From Pelobates cultripes (Eukaryota > Chordata > Amphibia > Anura > Pelobatidae): a DNA stretch of 64,000 bases. The stretch lies in assembly GCA_933207985.1 (NCBI GenBank), contig OW240916.1:321004363-321068362 (forward strand), read 5' to 3'. The notes under the pieces were generated by a model. That model was not told the DNA's origin and ran no database searches. It saw only the letters and a program-made list of their open reading frames with translations. The position numbers and the translations under genes are program-made. Positions 34,510-46,170 of the stretch are shown here, one piece after another. Position 1 is the first letter of the stretch; every line of letters begins with the position of its first letter.

Positions 34510-36438
34510 GGGCAGATTCTCATAATCTCAGTGGCTGGGGCACAGATGGCTGCTACCTCCTCTATTCTCTGGTGATAGGGTTTGAGCATGTTCACATGGA
34601 GCATGCGTCGTTTCCCTACCCCAGAGCACGGGCCGATCACATAAGTGGTGTCACATCTCTGTTCTACCACTTGGTATGGGCCCTGCCAGGTGGCCTGTAG
34701 CTTGTCTGTGCGGACAGGTTTCAAAATTAGAACTTTCTGTCCCACCTGAAAGCTACGGTCTCTGGCTCCCCTATCGTACCACCGGCGCTGTCGCCGCTGA
34801 GCCGCCCGGAGGTTCTCCCGTACGGTTTGGGTTAGAGCCTCCAAGCGGTCCCGGAACTCCAGCACGTATGGCACAATGGGGACTCCATCTGCACTGCTCC
34901 CCACCCTCCCAATGTTCTCTAATTAAGTCTAGGGGTCCCCTCACCCTTCTCCCAAACAATAACTCAAACGGAGAGAAGCCGGTAGATTCCTGTGGCACTT
35001 CTCGGTACGCAAAAAGCAGATGGGGTAAAAACCTCTCCCAGTCTTTATGGGACTCCCCAAATGTCCTGAGCATCTGCTTCAAGGTACCGTTAAAGCGCTC
35101 ACACAACCCATTGGACTGCGGGTGATAGGCAGAATTTACAATTGGCTTAATGCCACATAACTTCCATAGCTGGTGGGTCACTTCGGCTGTAAATTGGGTC
35201 CCCCTATCCGAAATTATCTCTTGGGGAAATCCCATCCTGGAAAATATCTTCATCATAGCTTCGGCTACCGTTTCTGCTTGTATATTGGAAAGGGCTATAG
35301 CCTCCGGGTACCGGGTGGCATAATCTACAATGGTCAGAATATACCGCTTGCCGGAAGGGCTAGGCTTGGACAGTGGTCCTACTATATCCACTGCTACTCT
35401 GCTAAAGGGTTCTTCAATAATGGGAAGGGGGCACAATTTCGCTTCGTGGCGGTCACCCCTTTTTCCCACTCTCTGACAAATGTCACATGTCTGACAATAC
35501 TGTCTCACATCTCTAGATATACCTGGCCAGAAAAATGCATGTGCCAATCTGTACCTCGTTCTTGTCATCCCTAAATGCCCAGACAGCGGAATATCGTGGG
35601 CAATTCTAAGCAGTTCCTGCCGGTATTTCTGGGGCACTATAAGCTGCTTATTAGTCACATGTACAGACCCCCCTACCACCCGCTCAGCAACACGATATAA
35701 CAGATTTTTCTCCCATACATACTGTTCTCCCTCTAAACCTGTCTGACCAGCTGTCGCTTTATCCTTATAAATTTGCAACGTGGGATCGTTTTTAACCTCT
35801 GCCTCAAAGTCAGTCGGGGTATCCCAGGAAACACGGGTTACACGGGGTACATTGTCTCTTACCTGAGCCTCAGAGTGTGTGGAAGATGAAGCCGTGGTGC
35901 GAGCCTGCTGACGGGTGGTCACTGGATATGCCTCATGGCGAGGACTTTGGGGCACAAAAGCGGAAGTCATTTGCCCCAGGTCATTCCCCAAAACAACATC
36001 AGCTGGTAACTTGTGCATCAGCCCCACCTCCACCATACCTTCCCCCGCACCCCAATTCAGATGTACCTTGGCAGTTGGTAGCCGGTACATGGCACCCCCT
36101 GCTACCCGGACTGCTACCGATCCCCCGGTATGTGCTGATCCTGACACCAAATGCGGGGCAACCAAAGTTAAGGTAGCGCCGGAATCACGTAGCCCCTGTA
36201 CCTCTTTCCCTTCCAGAGTCACGGTCTGGCAATGTGGTTGTCGGTTGTCAGTAGCATGGATGGACATTACATCGTGCAAAACGCCCAGGGGTTCATCAGC
36301 CGACTCAAGCGGCACTCCTGGCAAAGTTGGCTCTGCATGATAATAATGAGCAGCTGCCCGCGGGCCATATTCTGCCGGAGCTGATTCCAGTTCTTGCGGC
36401 TCCGGTTTTGGGTGCACTCCCGGGCCATGTGCCCCCAT
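34494..36438 (-). pseudogene. pol: Gmr1-like protease and integrase, upstream of RT
   Basis: The main frame (34771-36438) has an aspartic protease motif DSGATLTLVAP, a GNDLGQM segment, an integrase zinc-binding region (HDIPLSGHLGMTRTR, then CQTCDICQRV) and the DDE core (VAVDIVGPL, ISDRGTQFTAE, NGLCERFNGT). The C-terminal integrase GPY-type region (LQATWQGPYQVV) is in another frame (34494-34904), so a one-base shift near 34905 breaks the protein. Integrase inserts the cDNA and produced the 5-bp ATATT duplication. The open frame overlaps the zinc-knuckle end of gag in a different phase. Whether that is a natural frameshift or a lesion is not clear. Confidence 0.87.
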
Positions 36439-37439
36439 TGCTTACAGGCATGGCACTGGATGTTGGATCTGCCATTATAACGGGAGTGGGGAGGTTGTCC
36501 CACAAGTGCTGGTCTGGATGGTGCTGTCGCTGGGGCAGGAGCAATAACTGGAAACGGTTGCGGGTTGGGTTTTGCATACCCTCGGTTATTATTTTTATGA
36601 TGCCTCCTAGCATCATAATGTTGGTCGCCAATCATGCCGCTTCGGTTAGGGTGTGAGGATTTCGGTCATTCACCCATTCTTGAGCCTCTGGTGCCAGGCC
36701 ATTACAAAACTGCTCCAGTAGCAACATCTGGCGTAACTCTTCCATGGTGGTAGCTCTGCTGGCTTGTATCCAGCCTTGTGAGGCTTGGTCAAGCTTGTGT
36801 GCCCACTCCGCATGTGAGTCTTTGTCCCCTTTTTTCAATTCTCGGAACTTGCGCCGGTATGCCTCTGGGGTAATGGCATACCTTTCTAATAGCGCTTGCT
36901 TTACCTTGTCATAATTCTTGCTGTCCTCTGGGTACAGCCCGGTAGGCGTCTGCTGCACGCCCAGACAGTTTGCCTGCCAACAAAGGTACCCACATAGCTT
37001 GCTCTACATCATGCAAGTCACACAATCTTTCAAAATCTTGCAAGAATCCATCTATTTCGTCTTTATCCTCGCAAAAAGTTTTAAATGCATGATGTGGTAT
37101 TTTTGGCCTTCCCTGGCCCACAGTTGAAACAGCAGCGGTTTCTGCTTGAGGTGAGAAGGCTTGATTCCTTTGCGCCATCACGTACTCCTGTGCATCCGCC
37201 GAAATTATGGTCATAATTTCTGGAGATACTGGAGCGGGCCAAAATGCCAATCTTGTCCTCATTTCTCGTTCAAATGGGGTCTCCTCCATGTTTGCTGGGG
37301 GTGTAGCACTACGAGCTCGGTCTCCTTCCATTAGCTCGGCAATAAGTCTTGCTTTAGGCTTATTGCTGGCTATCTTACCCCTGGCTTCCAACAGCTCCTT
37401 TAACGTTTGCCGTTTCAATATGGTGTAGTCCGTCCCCAT
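36267..37439 (-). pseudogene. gag: Gmr1-like gag with SCAN-like domain and zinc knuckle
   Basis: The start at 37439 (MGTDYTILKRQTLKELLEAR) precedes a capsid region (FLQDFERLCDLHDV, KLSGRAADAYRAV), then a SCAN-like helix set (VKQALLERYAITPEAYRRKF, AHKLDQASQGWI, LLLEQFCNGLAPEAQEWV). A CCHC knuckle CHACKQWGHMAREC follows. Two single-base shifts split it, near 36940 (an extra A in CCCAGAGGAC) and at 36632-36635. Published work derives the vertebrate SCAN domain from Gmr1-type gag, and this copy shows that similarity. Gag packages element RNA. Confidence 0.83.
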
Positions 37440-37521
37440 TCACTTCTGCATCTGTATCAATTGCCTTCTGCTTTCCAGTATGTCAATTCCAATTGTATAA
37501 ACAGCGTTTTTCCTGCTGTAC

Positions 37522-37545
37522 GGTTGGATCCCGCCGCTGCCACCA
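37522..37545 (-). other. Primer-binding site, tRNA-Leu-like
   Basis: Starting two bases inside the 5' LTR the minus strand reads TGGTGGCAGCGGCGGGATCC. It is complementary, with few mismatches, to the 3' end of vertebrate tRNA-Leu (AAG type, ending CCGCTGCCACCA). The match was judged from memory of the tRNA sequence. Confidence 0.65.
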
Positions 37546-37547
37546 AT

Positions 37548-38097
37548 TGTTGCGGAGCTGCAATTTTATAATCCCAGGATCTCTGCTGGTAGAATGCAAT
37601 AACCAAGTACAAAGCTGGAAGCAGGCAATATTCCCAAATCCTCCCAAGAACCAGACGAAACACAGTCTGAGAGTCAACTGCCACTTTATTCAAAAAGACT
37701 GATATTTAAAGCAGGTCACTCAACTGTCACTTTATTAAAAATAACTGATATTTAAAGCAGGTCACTCAACAGGGGTTTCCAAAGATGGGCAGCAGGGGTT
37801 TTGGTTGAGGGGACTGGAGGGAGACTACCGTTTCCAGGTCCTCCTCCCAACAGCCCCTGCTGTAACATACAGTAATGAAAACTACGAGGACATAAACCGT
37901 TACCTTTCTCTTCAAAATATACAACTTAGTCAGTTTTAATAGCAATGCTAACGAATGGGGAGGATTCGAACAGACATACACAGTACAGCATAAATTAAAC
38001 AGCCGGAGACGCCACACTATACCGGCGCGCAGTACACAACAGAAAATAGGCATAACCATTCTATCTTAGGCAGTCCCAAGTGGCTAGGTTTGCCACA
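37548..38097 (-). repeat. 5' LTR (copy C) of the Gmr1-like element
   Basis: 550 bp. Compared with copies A and B it has two small deletions (in TCTACTTC and AAACATAGCC) and a few substitutions. Right flank ATATT (38098-38102) is the outer target duplication. Confidence 0.92.
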
Positions 38098-38375
38098 ATA
38101 TTCTTTACCTGATAAGATGACATGAAACTATGTGTATTGGGTTGTAGAGTTAGCATATGATGTTGAATGCCTGTCAGATATAATTTGAATGTGTTGTAAG
38201 ATAAGTGTAATGTAAGGTGGCAAAAAGAAGCGAAGGCTATAATAGATGTCATGACAAAAGGTTGGGTTATGTCGTGGTCAGATAGGAATCTTGTGAAAAG
38301 TGTGAAGGCTCTGTTGTATGCTTTGTGAGTGTTGGATGATAGTGCTAATTTGGACAGATCCCTGCTATGTTGCAT
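38098..38375 (-). pseudogene. Tyrosine recombinase, N-terminal part (element 1)
   Basis: Starts with MQHSRDLSKLAL at 38375 and continues through YNRAFTLFTRFLSDHDI and YLTGIQHHMLTLQPNTH to the Gmr1-like insertion at 38097/38098. This is the core-binding half that grips DNA in tyrosine recombinases. It corresponds to residues ~12-105 of the intact recombinase of element 2. The start lies only nine bases after the RNase H stop. The C-terminal catalytic half is 6.7 kb away at 30695-31361. Confidence 0.83.
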
Positions 38376-38383
38376 GATTAGTT

Positions 38384-39430
38384 CTAGTCCATGGTTAGCT
38401 GCTGGAACGGAGGGGCGGCTGTGGCTGTAAGTGCTGCTGACGGGAGTGCTTGTTGAAAAGCCTGAAAGTTGAAACGAGACAGACTGTCAGCTGCTATGTT
38501 AGTAATGCCCGGTACATAAAAGCAGACCACATAAAAATTGTGACATGCTGCTAACCACGTGAGCTTCCTGAGAAATCTCATAATTGTTAGGGATGATGAA
38601 CGGCCTTTGTTGATGATGTGACATGTTGCTTGGTTGTCTGTGTGGCAACGGGCTGACAAGCCTGACCATAAATGTCCCCACACCACGGCAGCTGCTACAA
38701 TGGGATGAATCTCAAAAAGAGCTGAGATTGTAAAAAAGCCTTCTAAGTCATAGACTTCTTCAGGCCACTTATCCCAAAGCCATTTATTCCCAAAGATTGC
38801 TGCGAAACCTGTGGTAGACGCCGCGTCTGACCATATGGTTGGAGTCGTGTCAGTCAACTCTGGTAGGAACAAGCTTTTACCATTCCAGGTGGTCAAGAAT
38901 TCTTTCCACATTAATAGGTCTGCCGTGGCATGCACATCCAAGGATAGTCTATAGTTGTCATGTTTGAAATGTGGCAAAAGACAGAGAAGTCTGGATATGA
39001 AAGCCCGCCCTTGAGGAATGATGCGCATGGCAAAGTTCAAAGAACCTATGAGGGATTGGAGTTCTTTGCGGTTGCAATTACCCAGCAAAATGTAATGGTT
39101 AATGCTGTTAAGTATGTTTGTGATTTTCTCTTGTGGTAAACTAGCTTGCATGGAGGCAGAGTCTAGATGTATACCGAGAAATATAATTATTGTGTTTGGG
39201 CCTTTGGTTTTCTTGTTGGATACTGGGACTCCAAGGTGGTCAAACAGACTAATGGTTGCTTTGAGACTCCTGAGGGGAAAGGAGTTTGCTTCAATCAGTA
39301 AGAAATCATCCAGATAATGGATGACTATGGGGCATCTAGACACATTAAGTAACAACCAGCAAAGTGTTTCAGCAAAAGTGTCGAAGGTTTTGGGGCTACT
39401 TTTGACCCAAAGCTTAAGCGGGAGAAAAAG
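38384..39430 (-). pseudogene. Ngaro-like RT and RNase H (element 1)
   Basis: From 39355 to 38384 the frame is open for 323 codons: IHYLDDFLLIE (RT active site), CNRKELQSLIGSLNFAMRII (RT thumb region of the DIRS order), IWSDAASTTGFAAIFG and HTDNQATCHIINKG (RNase H), ending FQQLTMD. The upstream RT fingers (TDITNAFKLLLIHPTLWHL) are in the frame of the gag-like ORF, and a one-base shift near 39400-39410 separates them. No methyltransferase domain lies between RNase H and recombinase. Confidence 0.85.
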
Positions 39431-41108
39431 TAATAGTTATCTGCCCATTTGATGCCATGTAAGTGCCATAGTGTGGGATGGATAAGTAGTAGTTTAAAGG
39501 CATTGGTAATGTCTGTCTTACTTAGCCATGCTCCGATCCCTGCTTGCATAATGGCTGTAATAGCATGGTCTTTAGTGGCATATTGTAGGGAAAACTCTTC
39601 GGAGGAAATAAGAGAGTTCAGACTCGGTGTAGATGAGGTATGAGGGGCCGACAGATCTATGATTAGTCTTTGCTTGAGGGAAGTTTTCCCTGTGACTATC
39701 CCTATGGGATTTGTGGGCCATGCCGTAAATGGTGGGGTTTTGAAAGGCCCGAACAAGAACCCCTCTTCCAGCTCTTGGGCTAAGAGTGTATCTATGGCTG
39801 TTGGGTTTTGTTGTGCTGATTGTAAATTAGGACATTCGAGTTGGCCTTTGGGCATATGTATAATGCCTGTATGAAACCCCTCTGAGAAACCAGATATGAG
39901 AAAATTTACCATATGTCTGGATGGGTGATTGGTTAGTAGTGCTGAGAAGACATGAATCTTAACAGACGTTAGGTACGGTTTAGGGTACATTTTATTTGGA
40001 CACATGGTGTGCGCATGTGCCCTGAAACAATGTGAACAAATATGCAATAACCTGCATGCACTAAAGCTACATGTGCCCACATTGAAATTATTGCACACTT
40101 GTGATTTACCAATGAAAATGATGGGACGACCCAGTTTGTCTCTGATGGTTCTCTCAGTTCTACCCGCGTAGCTTGTGCTAGGTGACTGATTACGGTCGTC
40201 TGCCGTGTGAGAACAAAAATTGGTAGTATGAGTGGTAGAAGAGCAGGATGCACAAGCCAGTGTTTTGAGACCTGTGAAGTGTCTACAAAATAGCTCTGTA
40301 TCTAGTCTGCTCCAGTTGATACGGGTACTATACTGAGAGAGAGCTCCAGACACTTTAGTGGAAAAAGACCTATGGTAGTCGTAAAAAGCAGATCCACCAT
40401 ATTTGTTCCCCAGGTCCACCAACTTGTGCATATAGCGATCAAATTCTTCCCTTCTATTAGGGTACACTTCACAAATTACATCTCTAAAAATACCAAAGGC
40501 TAACACAAATTCTGGAATGGTCAGTTTACGGTTTAACCTTGCGTCTTTGGATCTGACCACTACAGAAACTTCATCGTACATATAGGTTTTGTTCTCCACC
40601 ACATCCTGGGAGGCTATTAGTAGGGATGCAAGGTTGACATCTTTGTCTTCCAGGATGTCCCTCTTAATGTGGGCTGGGATAGTGTATGCAGGGTCAACGT
40701 CCTGATAATCTGAGGAGATAACCATACCCGTGGCCCGTGGTTCGGTTGGTGCCTGTTGAGCAGTATCAGGAAGACCAGCCTTGGTGAGGGCTGTGGTGAC
40801 CGCCTCGAGGTTAGCCAGTCTGTCATTGACCTTGCCCATAGAGGTCATGAGTGAGGCCAGCATAGCCTGGATATCACCTGAATTGGTGTTGCTGGGGCCT
40901 TCCCCTGCTTCCGTGTTGTCGATTGTAGTGTTTAGGAGTTTGAATAGCTCCGCTTTCCTTGCTGTGGCAGGGTAGGGGATTTGTCGTCTCCTTAACTCGG
41001 TTGTGATACGTGGGATCGTCCAGGATCTGATTGATGCCGGACTGGCAATGTCTCAACCCTAGTTGGGGTGCCATGAAGAGATAGCTCTTCATCACTTTCA
41101 AAAGACAT
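39325..41108 (-). pseudogene. gag: Ngaro-like ORF1: SAP-like motif, zinc cluster, RT N-terminus (element 1)
   Basis: The start inferred by comparison with element 2 is MSFESDEEL at 41108; a frame shift follows near 41040-41060. Then come a SAP-like helix pair (TELRRRQIPYPATARKAEL), a coiled segment, a conserved block (NLASLLIASQDVVENKTY) and a knuckle CASCSSTTHTTNFC (CX2CX4HX4C). A CX7CX4CX3H finger and a CX2CX3HX4C motif follow, then the RT N-terminus. The main open frame is 39325-40863. ORF1 is taken to be the Gag-like RNA-binding protein fused to RT. The C-terminus shifts out of frame near 39400. Confidence 0.8.
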
Positions 41109-41960
41109 ACTTAAATAAAATGAAATATAAATTTATTATTTGAACTTAGTAGTTTAGTACTTGCTACTAGCTATGCCGTGAGGCAAAACCATGATGCTTA
41201 TTGTTTTTTGGTGACAGGTGAGGCCCTGCTTTTTGGCAAGCGGCTTGAGAGGCTCTATCTATGGTTGGCGCGAGGGGATTTTTGTGTCCACCGAACGTTG
41301 TGGCAGGATGTCGGCCTCTCAGTGACTGTAACCAGAAAAATAGGAAAGGGTGAGGTCCTCTCTATGATACGTGCGAGGCGGCTAGCTCACGTGTGGCCCG
41401 AGGGGTATTTGCTTCCGAGTTTGAAGCGGGGTGTTGGCCTCGCGGGACCACTAATCCTAAGCACGATTGCAGAAAAGGAGGAATTAACTATTGGCCCCTA
41501 TGACCCTAATTGCCAGTACTTGTCTATTCTTTGGGGGATTTTTAATGGGTCTACTGTAAGCAGGTGTACGTACCTGGTAGTATAGGTTATTGAAACCTGG
41601 TAATCCATATAGGTAATAGTAGTACCTGTAACTAAATAGATGAACCGTATGAAAAATTTATACAAGTGACACAATTATATTATCTTTAATTATGTTCGTA
41701 TTGACCTGTATAGGTCAGGAGATGGTGTTTGTAAGATCTCCTTAATTCTGTATGTCGCCTTGTAGTTGGTAGGTAAATGTAGTAGTAAAGGCAAATGTAG
41801 AAAAATTTATAAAAACCCTTTGGGAAAATTTGCTGATATATCTGTGAGATTATGTATGGTGTGCAGGAAAGTAATGTGATATTACTATAATGGCAATATC
41901 CTTGCTGGCCTGAAGGTGGCAGTGTGGCATCTTTAACCATGTGAATACCCATATGTGTAA
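41109..41960 (-). other. 5' leader region of Ngaro-like element 1
   Basis: Shares blocks with the leader of element 2 (50390-50700): GTGAGGCCCTGCT, AAGCGGCT, GAGGCGGCTAGCT, GTTGGCCTC, GGGACCACTAA. No coding sequence was seen. The outer end of the element was not identified. Confidence 0.55.
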
Positions 41961-42247
41961 CTGGAACCTATTTGTTAACCCATTCGTGTGTGTAGTTCCC
42001 AAAATGTTACAATAAGCAATAACCCCCCTTTAAGCCCTGCAAGTATTGTACACATACATGAATCTTTATTCCCAAAACCTGTCCGTTCGCACGAACTGGA
42101 CAACATAAGTCTAGCAGGGTTTGTCATGCTATGGCCGAACGGCTGCCCGGTCGGCAGTGCTAGTTATATATGTGAATATTGTTCGTGCAATGTGAAATGC
42201 CCGAACAGGAAGTGACAGGAGAATCAGTAGCATTACGTGTATAGCGA

Positions 42248-43699
42248 TGTAACGGATCACCTGGCACCCCGACTGGGTACCTCCGTTGAAGGATGCTCCT
42301 AGCGCTTCCTGAGGACTCCAAGCACTCTGGCAGACACCACAATCACTGAACCGGAGAAACAAATAAATTCTCCCAAGCATACGGCTGTAGACAGTTGAAT
42401 AGGAACCATACGCATAGGTTTACTCTCCTAGCAGTCAAACTGGAACAGCATACAATAAATCCTTCCCCCAATAATGAGACGACACTTCACTTTGAGGGTT
42501 AAAACAGGAACTCCCTGTACTGTCACATACAGTCTCTTTTATTCCCAATCCACAAACATAGTACAGCCCACAGGGCGTTACAAAACAACCAATCAATCCG
42601 TACAATACACCCAGACACTCCCACACAAAATCCTCCCCTCTGCCTGTGATGTGATTACTGAATGTAGCGGATGGCACTGGGCTGTCCTGCAAATGTCCTT
42701 GAAATAATTGCATTCGTGTGATCTGCTAGTTTTCTATGTGTTTTAAAGCCTTGTATTCTTTTGATTGTTCGGTAGTTCCATTCCCTTAGTTTATTCGAAT
42801 GAAACTACCGAACAACCAGACCTCCCCTGTGTAAAGTGTGTCCTCAATTACCCGTTGCAACATTGTTGCGAGCGGGTAATTGACTAGGAAGTAGCCGTCC
42901 TTTGTTCTCGGGGGTGGCCGCCATTCGACAAACGAACACGTGGCGGCGGCCATTTTAAAACTCCCGAACAGCGGTGTTTTGCCGTCGAGTGTCTGGAACT
43001 AAAATCGGACACTCGAGTAGGCGAACACCGCTGAGACCTCCACAGCCCTGGTCCGTTCGGTTCCAAACTACCGAACGGCCCCTCGTTCGGTAGATAGAAA
43101 ATACCGAACGAGGGGATTCAGGCGAACCCTCCCTAGCCTCTATAGCTAGAGGTTTTCGTATATTTTATTCCCTTATGCCAGGACCGACCGCAGGGCCCAT
43201 TCAAATGGAACCGGATTCGGCTATCTCTGTTCGTGCGGCCCTCCATACTTCTCCCGAACCCCTGGTCTGATCTGGGTGATTTTTGGATATGTTGGTCACC
43301 CAGATCAGGGCTATCAGGGGATGTATGATTTAAAGGGGTACCCCTACGTTTAGGGGTACATCCAGAAACGGGGGGAATTGGTGTGCTGGATAAGGGGATT
43401 ATGATGCTGGCTGAGGGGAGGAGATGTGTGGGAGGTTACCAGGACAGGATTGGCTACTGTAATAATTACTGTAAATCCCTCCCTTGCATGGGAGCATGCT
43501 TTATAAGGAGACTGTGATTAAAGGCTTGTCAGTTCTGCTCCTGAAACTGTGTGTCGTCCAGTTATTGGGATTGCTGTGGGGATATTGCTGCTGTTTTACC
43601 TGCTGGAAACTTTGCCTATGGATTTATTATTTACTTGTTCCTGAGCCTCACTTGGATTATAAGCGGAGATAACCTGGGGAATATTGCATCTCCGCTACA
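42248..43699. mobile_element. Two LTR-like sequences in inverted arrangement
   Basis: TGTAACGGATCACC opens at 42248 on the plus strand. The minus strand opens with TGTAGCGGAGATGC at 43699, so two TGTARCGGA-type LTR starts face inwards. The middle (42840-43100) is rich in CGAACG/CGGTAG motifs and small hairpins. No coding sequence was found. A related TGTAACGGAG start lies at 57469. The internal boundary is not resolved. Confidence 0.45.
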
Positions 43700-46030
43700 C
43701 TGAACACAAGGGGTAATCTCATTATCACCGGCAGAGGAATACAGTTTTTACACAATATTTATAACTTCTAAAATATACATGTCACAAACATAAAACATAC
43801 ATTTTCATAATCAATCCATTCAGGGGAACAACATATTAAAAAAATGGCACGAATCAGACCAGGGGTTCAAAAGTTAAGGGAAAGTCCTTTGTGACTAAAT
43901 GAAGCATGGCTTTCCGGCCCAAACCAGTTTCAGAGTATTCTATCCTGGAGATTGAATTGAGAAGTAATTCAATTATCTCCCAGGACAGACACAAGACTCC
44001 ATTATGCACATGGTGAGCACAAAGCATTAAAATATTATAAAATACACAAAGTCACATTTTATACATAAAACACAGACATGTCACATATCCCCAGATAGCT
44101 GGGATCTGAGCGCACAAAACTACCGAATAGCGCTCAGATCCTATTCACACAGTTCAATTGCCATGGAGCCGAAGTCTTTAACTACACGAATGGGCTCCAT
44201 GGCATAGCTATCTGGGTTAACACATTCACATAAAGTCTGGTCCATAGTCCAAAGGCAAGAGGCGGGCAAGCAGCCCCCTCCAAGGACCGAATGGTTCTTA
44301 TCTGCCGTCACATTCTATGACACGTGGCGAGGCCGGTTTCGCCACAAGCGTGTTCGTGCGTTTGACCGCACGAACGTAGACATGTATGTGAAAATGCTTA
44401 AGCGAGTAAAATGAATGGGAGAAATATGCATCACATCATCTTAAGTACCAAAAGTCTAACGAAAATGCCGTGTAAGCGAACAGCTGAAACCGGATGGATA
44501 CAGTATACAGATTTGAAGAGCAGAAATAGCCGAACGCGGACAGTAAAGTGAGGACCTGAACCATATTTGATGCCGTGGGCCTTGTTGCCTGACGTAACAG
44601 TTAGGTCTACTTACTGTTTGATAGTCACTAGGACGCGCTCCGCGGCAATAATAGGCAAGAAGCTGATCCAAAAGAAATCTGCAGAAGGATTCCTAGACAC
44701 AGCTCAGCGATGGAAAACCCCGTGGGACACAGAAGTACTCCAAAATGGCGACTGGATGAACCGGAAGTGCATTCAGACGCTGACCTTGAACGGTGTGGAG
44801 TCAGGGAAGGGTTGTACTTTGTTAAGACACCCCTGGTGTCTTGAAACGAAACCGCCGTTTAGTTAGCCTTCCCCTTCTGCAATACCAATAACTCCGTTTG
44901 CATAAACTGCAGTGTACGAACCAACCTCAGGGGAAGCGGCAATCTCCCGACCGGGATCCGTTAAACGGAAATCCACGAACTGCTGCTAGCCGCCGAACAA
45001 CGATATCCACCAATCAGCTTTCCGTTCCAATCAGCAGTCTCTAAGCGCAAAGAAGAAATCCCCCCAATAACGAGACAGAAGCTCTGCATTGAGGGTCAAA
45101 CAGGATCTGGGTTTACTGTGGGCTACCTGCCCGTATTATGCAGGTCTCCCACTTGGTGGACACTCCCCTAGGGGACCAAATGGGAGACTGGAATTACAGA
45201 TGAACATGAAGGCATTCCAGACATACAGTCACAGCTTTTACCCACAATGCATTATGGTTTCCTCCCCTCTGCCCTGGAGATAATTGAGAAGTAATTCAAT
45301 TATCTCCAGGACAAAGACAAATCACCATCTTAAATACAATACTAGAAAATACATAAAAATACATAACTTTAAAATAACCGAACATTTCCCATTCGCATCA
45401 CATATCCCCAGATAGCCTGGATCTGAGTGCATATTATTAGCGAATAGCGCTCAGATCCCACACACATAGTTCAATCGCCATGAAGTCAAAGTTCTTAGTC
45501 TTTCGGTATGCGATTGACTCCATGGGAAGGCTATCTGGGTTAAGTCCTTTTGTGTGTTTCAAAACTCCCGAACGGCCGGTGTTCGTACGCTTTCGTGGAG
45601 GCAGCCAGGTGTTCCGTTGTTTCAGCGGTGTTCGGCAGAAAAAGTGTCCGTTTTTAGTTCCATGAAAATAGAGCCGAACACCGCTGGGCTTTCGCGTGTT
45701 TTAAAATGGCCGCTGCCTCGTGGTCGACATACGAACGACGACCACCCTGAATTCGGTTTAATTGAGAAGTGTCTGCGGTTAACCACAACGTTCTAATTGG
45801 GATCAATAGGTTAACCAGCAGCACACTTCTCTCCTGGGTGGCCATCCGTTCAGTAGTTTTGTTCGGGAAAAACAGTCATTCGTATGGCTGGGCTATAGGA
45901 AACAGCCATTTACACGAACGGGGCAGAAACAGACGAATCCACCACAATAAACAGACAGATGGTTCGGTCGCATACTTTATATAGGGGAGTGAATTAATTT
46001 ATGCCCCTCCCACAAATACAGGCCAAACGG
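43700..46030. mobile_element. CGAACG-rich LTR family fragments
   Basis: Blocks shared with the element at 19984-21567 appear twice. 43930-44340 holds CATATCCCCAGATAGC, GAATAGCGCTCAGATCC and the complement of CATAGAATGTGACGGC. 44830-45970 holds AAACCGCCGTTTAGT, CTCTGCATTGAGGGT, CCCACTTGGTGGACACTCCC and TAATTGAGAAGTGTCTG. These are probably degraded LTRs of one family. No gag, pol or env reading frame was recognised. Confidence 0.5.
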
Positions 46031-46039
46031 CCTTAACAC

Positions 46040-46170
46040 ATATAACATGGAGAGAGAGTGAGTAACGTGGAGAGAGAAAGATCATTATTCAGTGAGCAGC
46101 AGGCAGGAAACAGTATCAGTAATGTAATGCTGTCATTAATCAGCTCATTAAATCAATAACCAAATCAATA

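Larger units (their letters stand above)
31362..38097 (-). mobile_element. Gmr1-like Ty3/gypsy element with three LTRs, nested in Ngaro-like element 1
   Basis: The outer boundaries are TGTTGCGG...GCCACA on the plus strand, flanked by ATATT at 31357-31361 and 38098-38102, a 5-bp target duplication inside the recombinase gene. Minus-strand order: 5' LTR (37548-38097), primer-binding site, gag with a SCAN-like region and a CCHC knuckle, protease, integrase, then RT and RNase H, 3' LTR (32435-32987), a 44-bp array and an extra LTR (31362-31914). Integrase before RT is the known peculiarity of Gmr1-type elements. The three LTRs differ from one another at roughly 1% of positions by eye, so the insertion is young although the genes are broken. 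Confidence 0.88.
30520..41960 (-). mobile_element. Ngaro-like tyrosine-recombinase retrotransposon 1, interrupted
   Basis: On the minus strand the order is leader, Gag-like ORF1 with zinc motifs, RT, RNase H and tyrosine recombinase, paralleling element 2 at 46204-51871 protein by protein. The recombinase gene is broken by the Gmr1-like insertion (31362-38097). Only one copy of the 3' repeat (b) is visible next to the AT run. The 5' end was not pinned down and the right limit is approximate. There is no methyltransferase or integrase, which fits Ngaro rather than classical DIRS1. Confidence 0.8.

Noticed and set aside
37457..37693. MNKVAVDSQTVF... frame, seen three times (31507, 32580, 37693)
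   Set aside because: It lies in the LTR and recurs only because the LTR does; not a gene.
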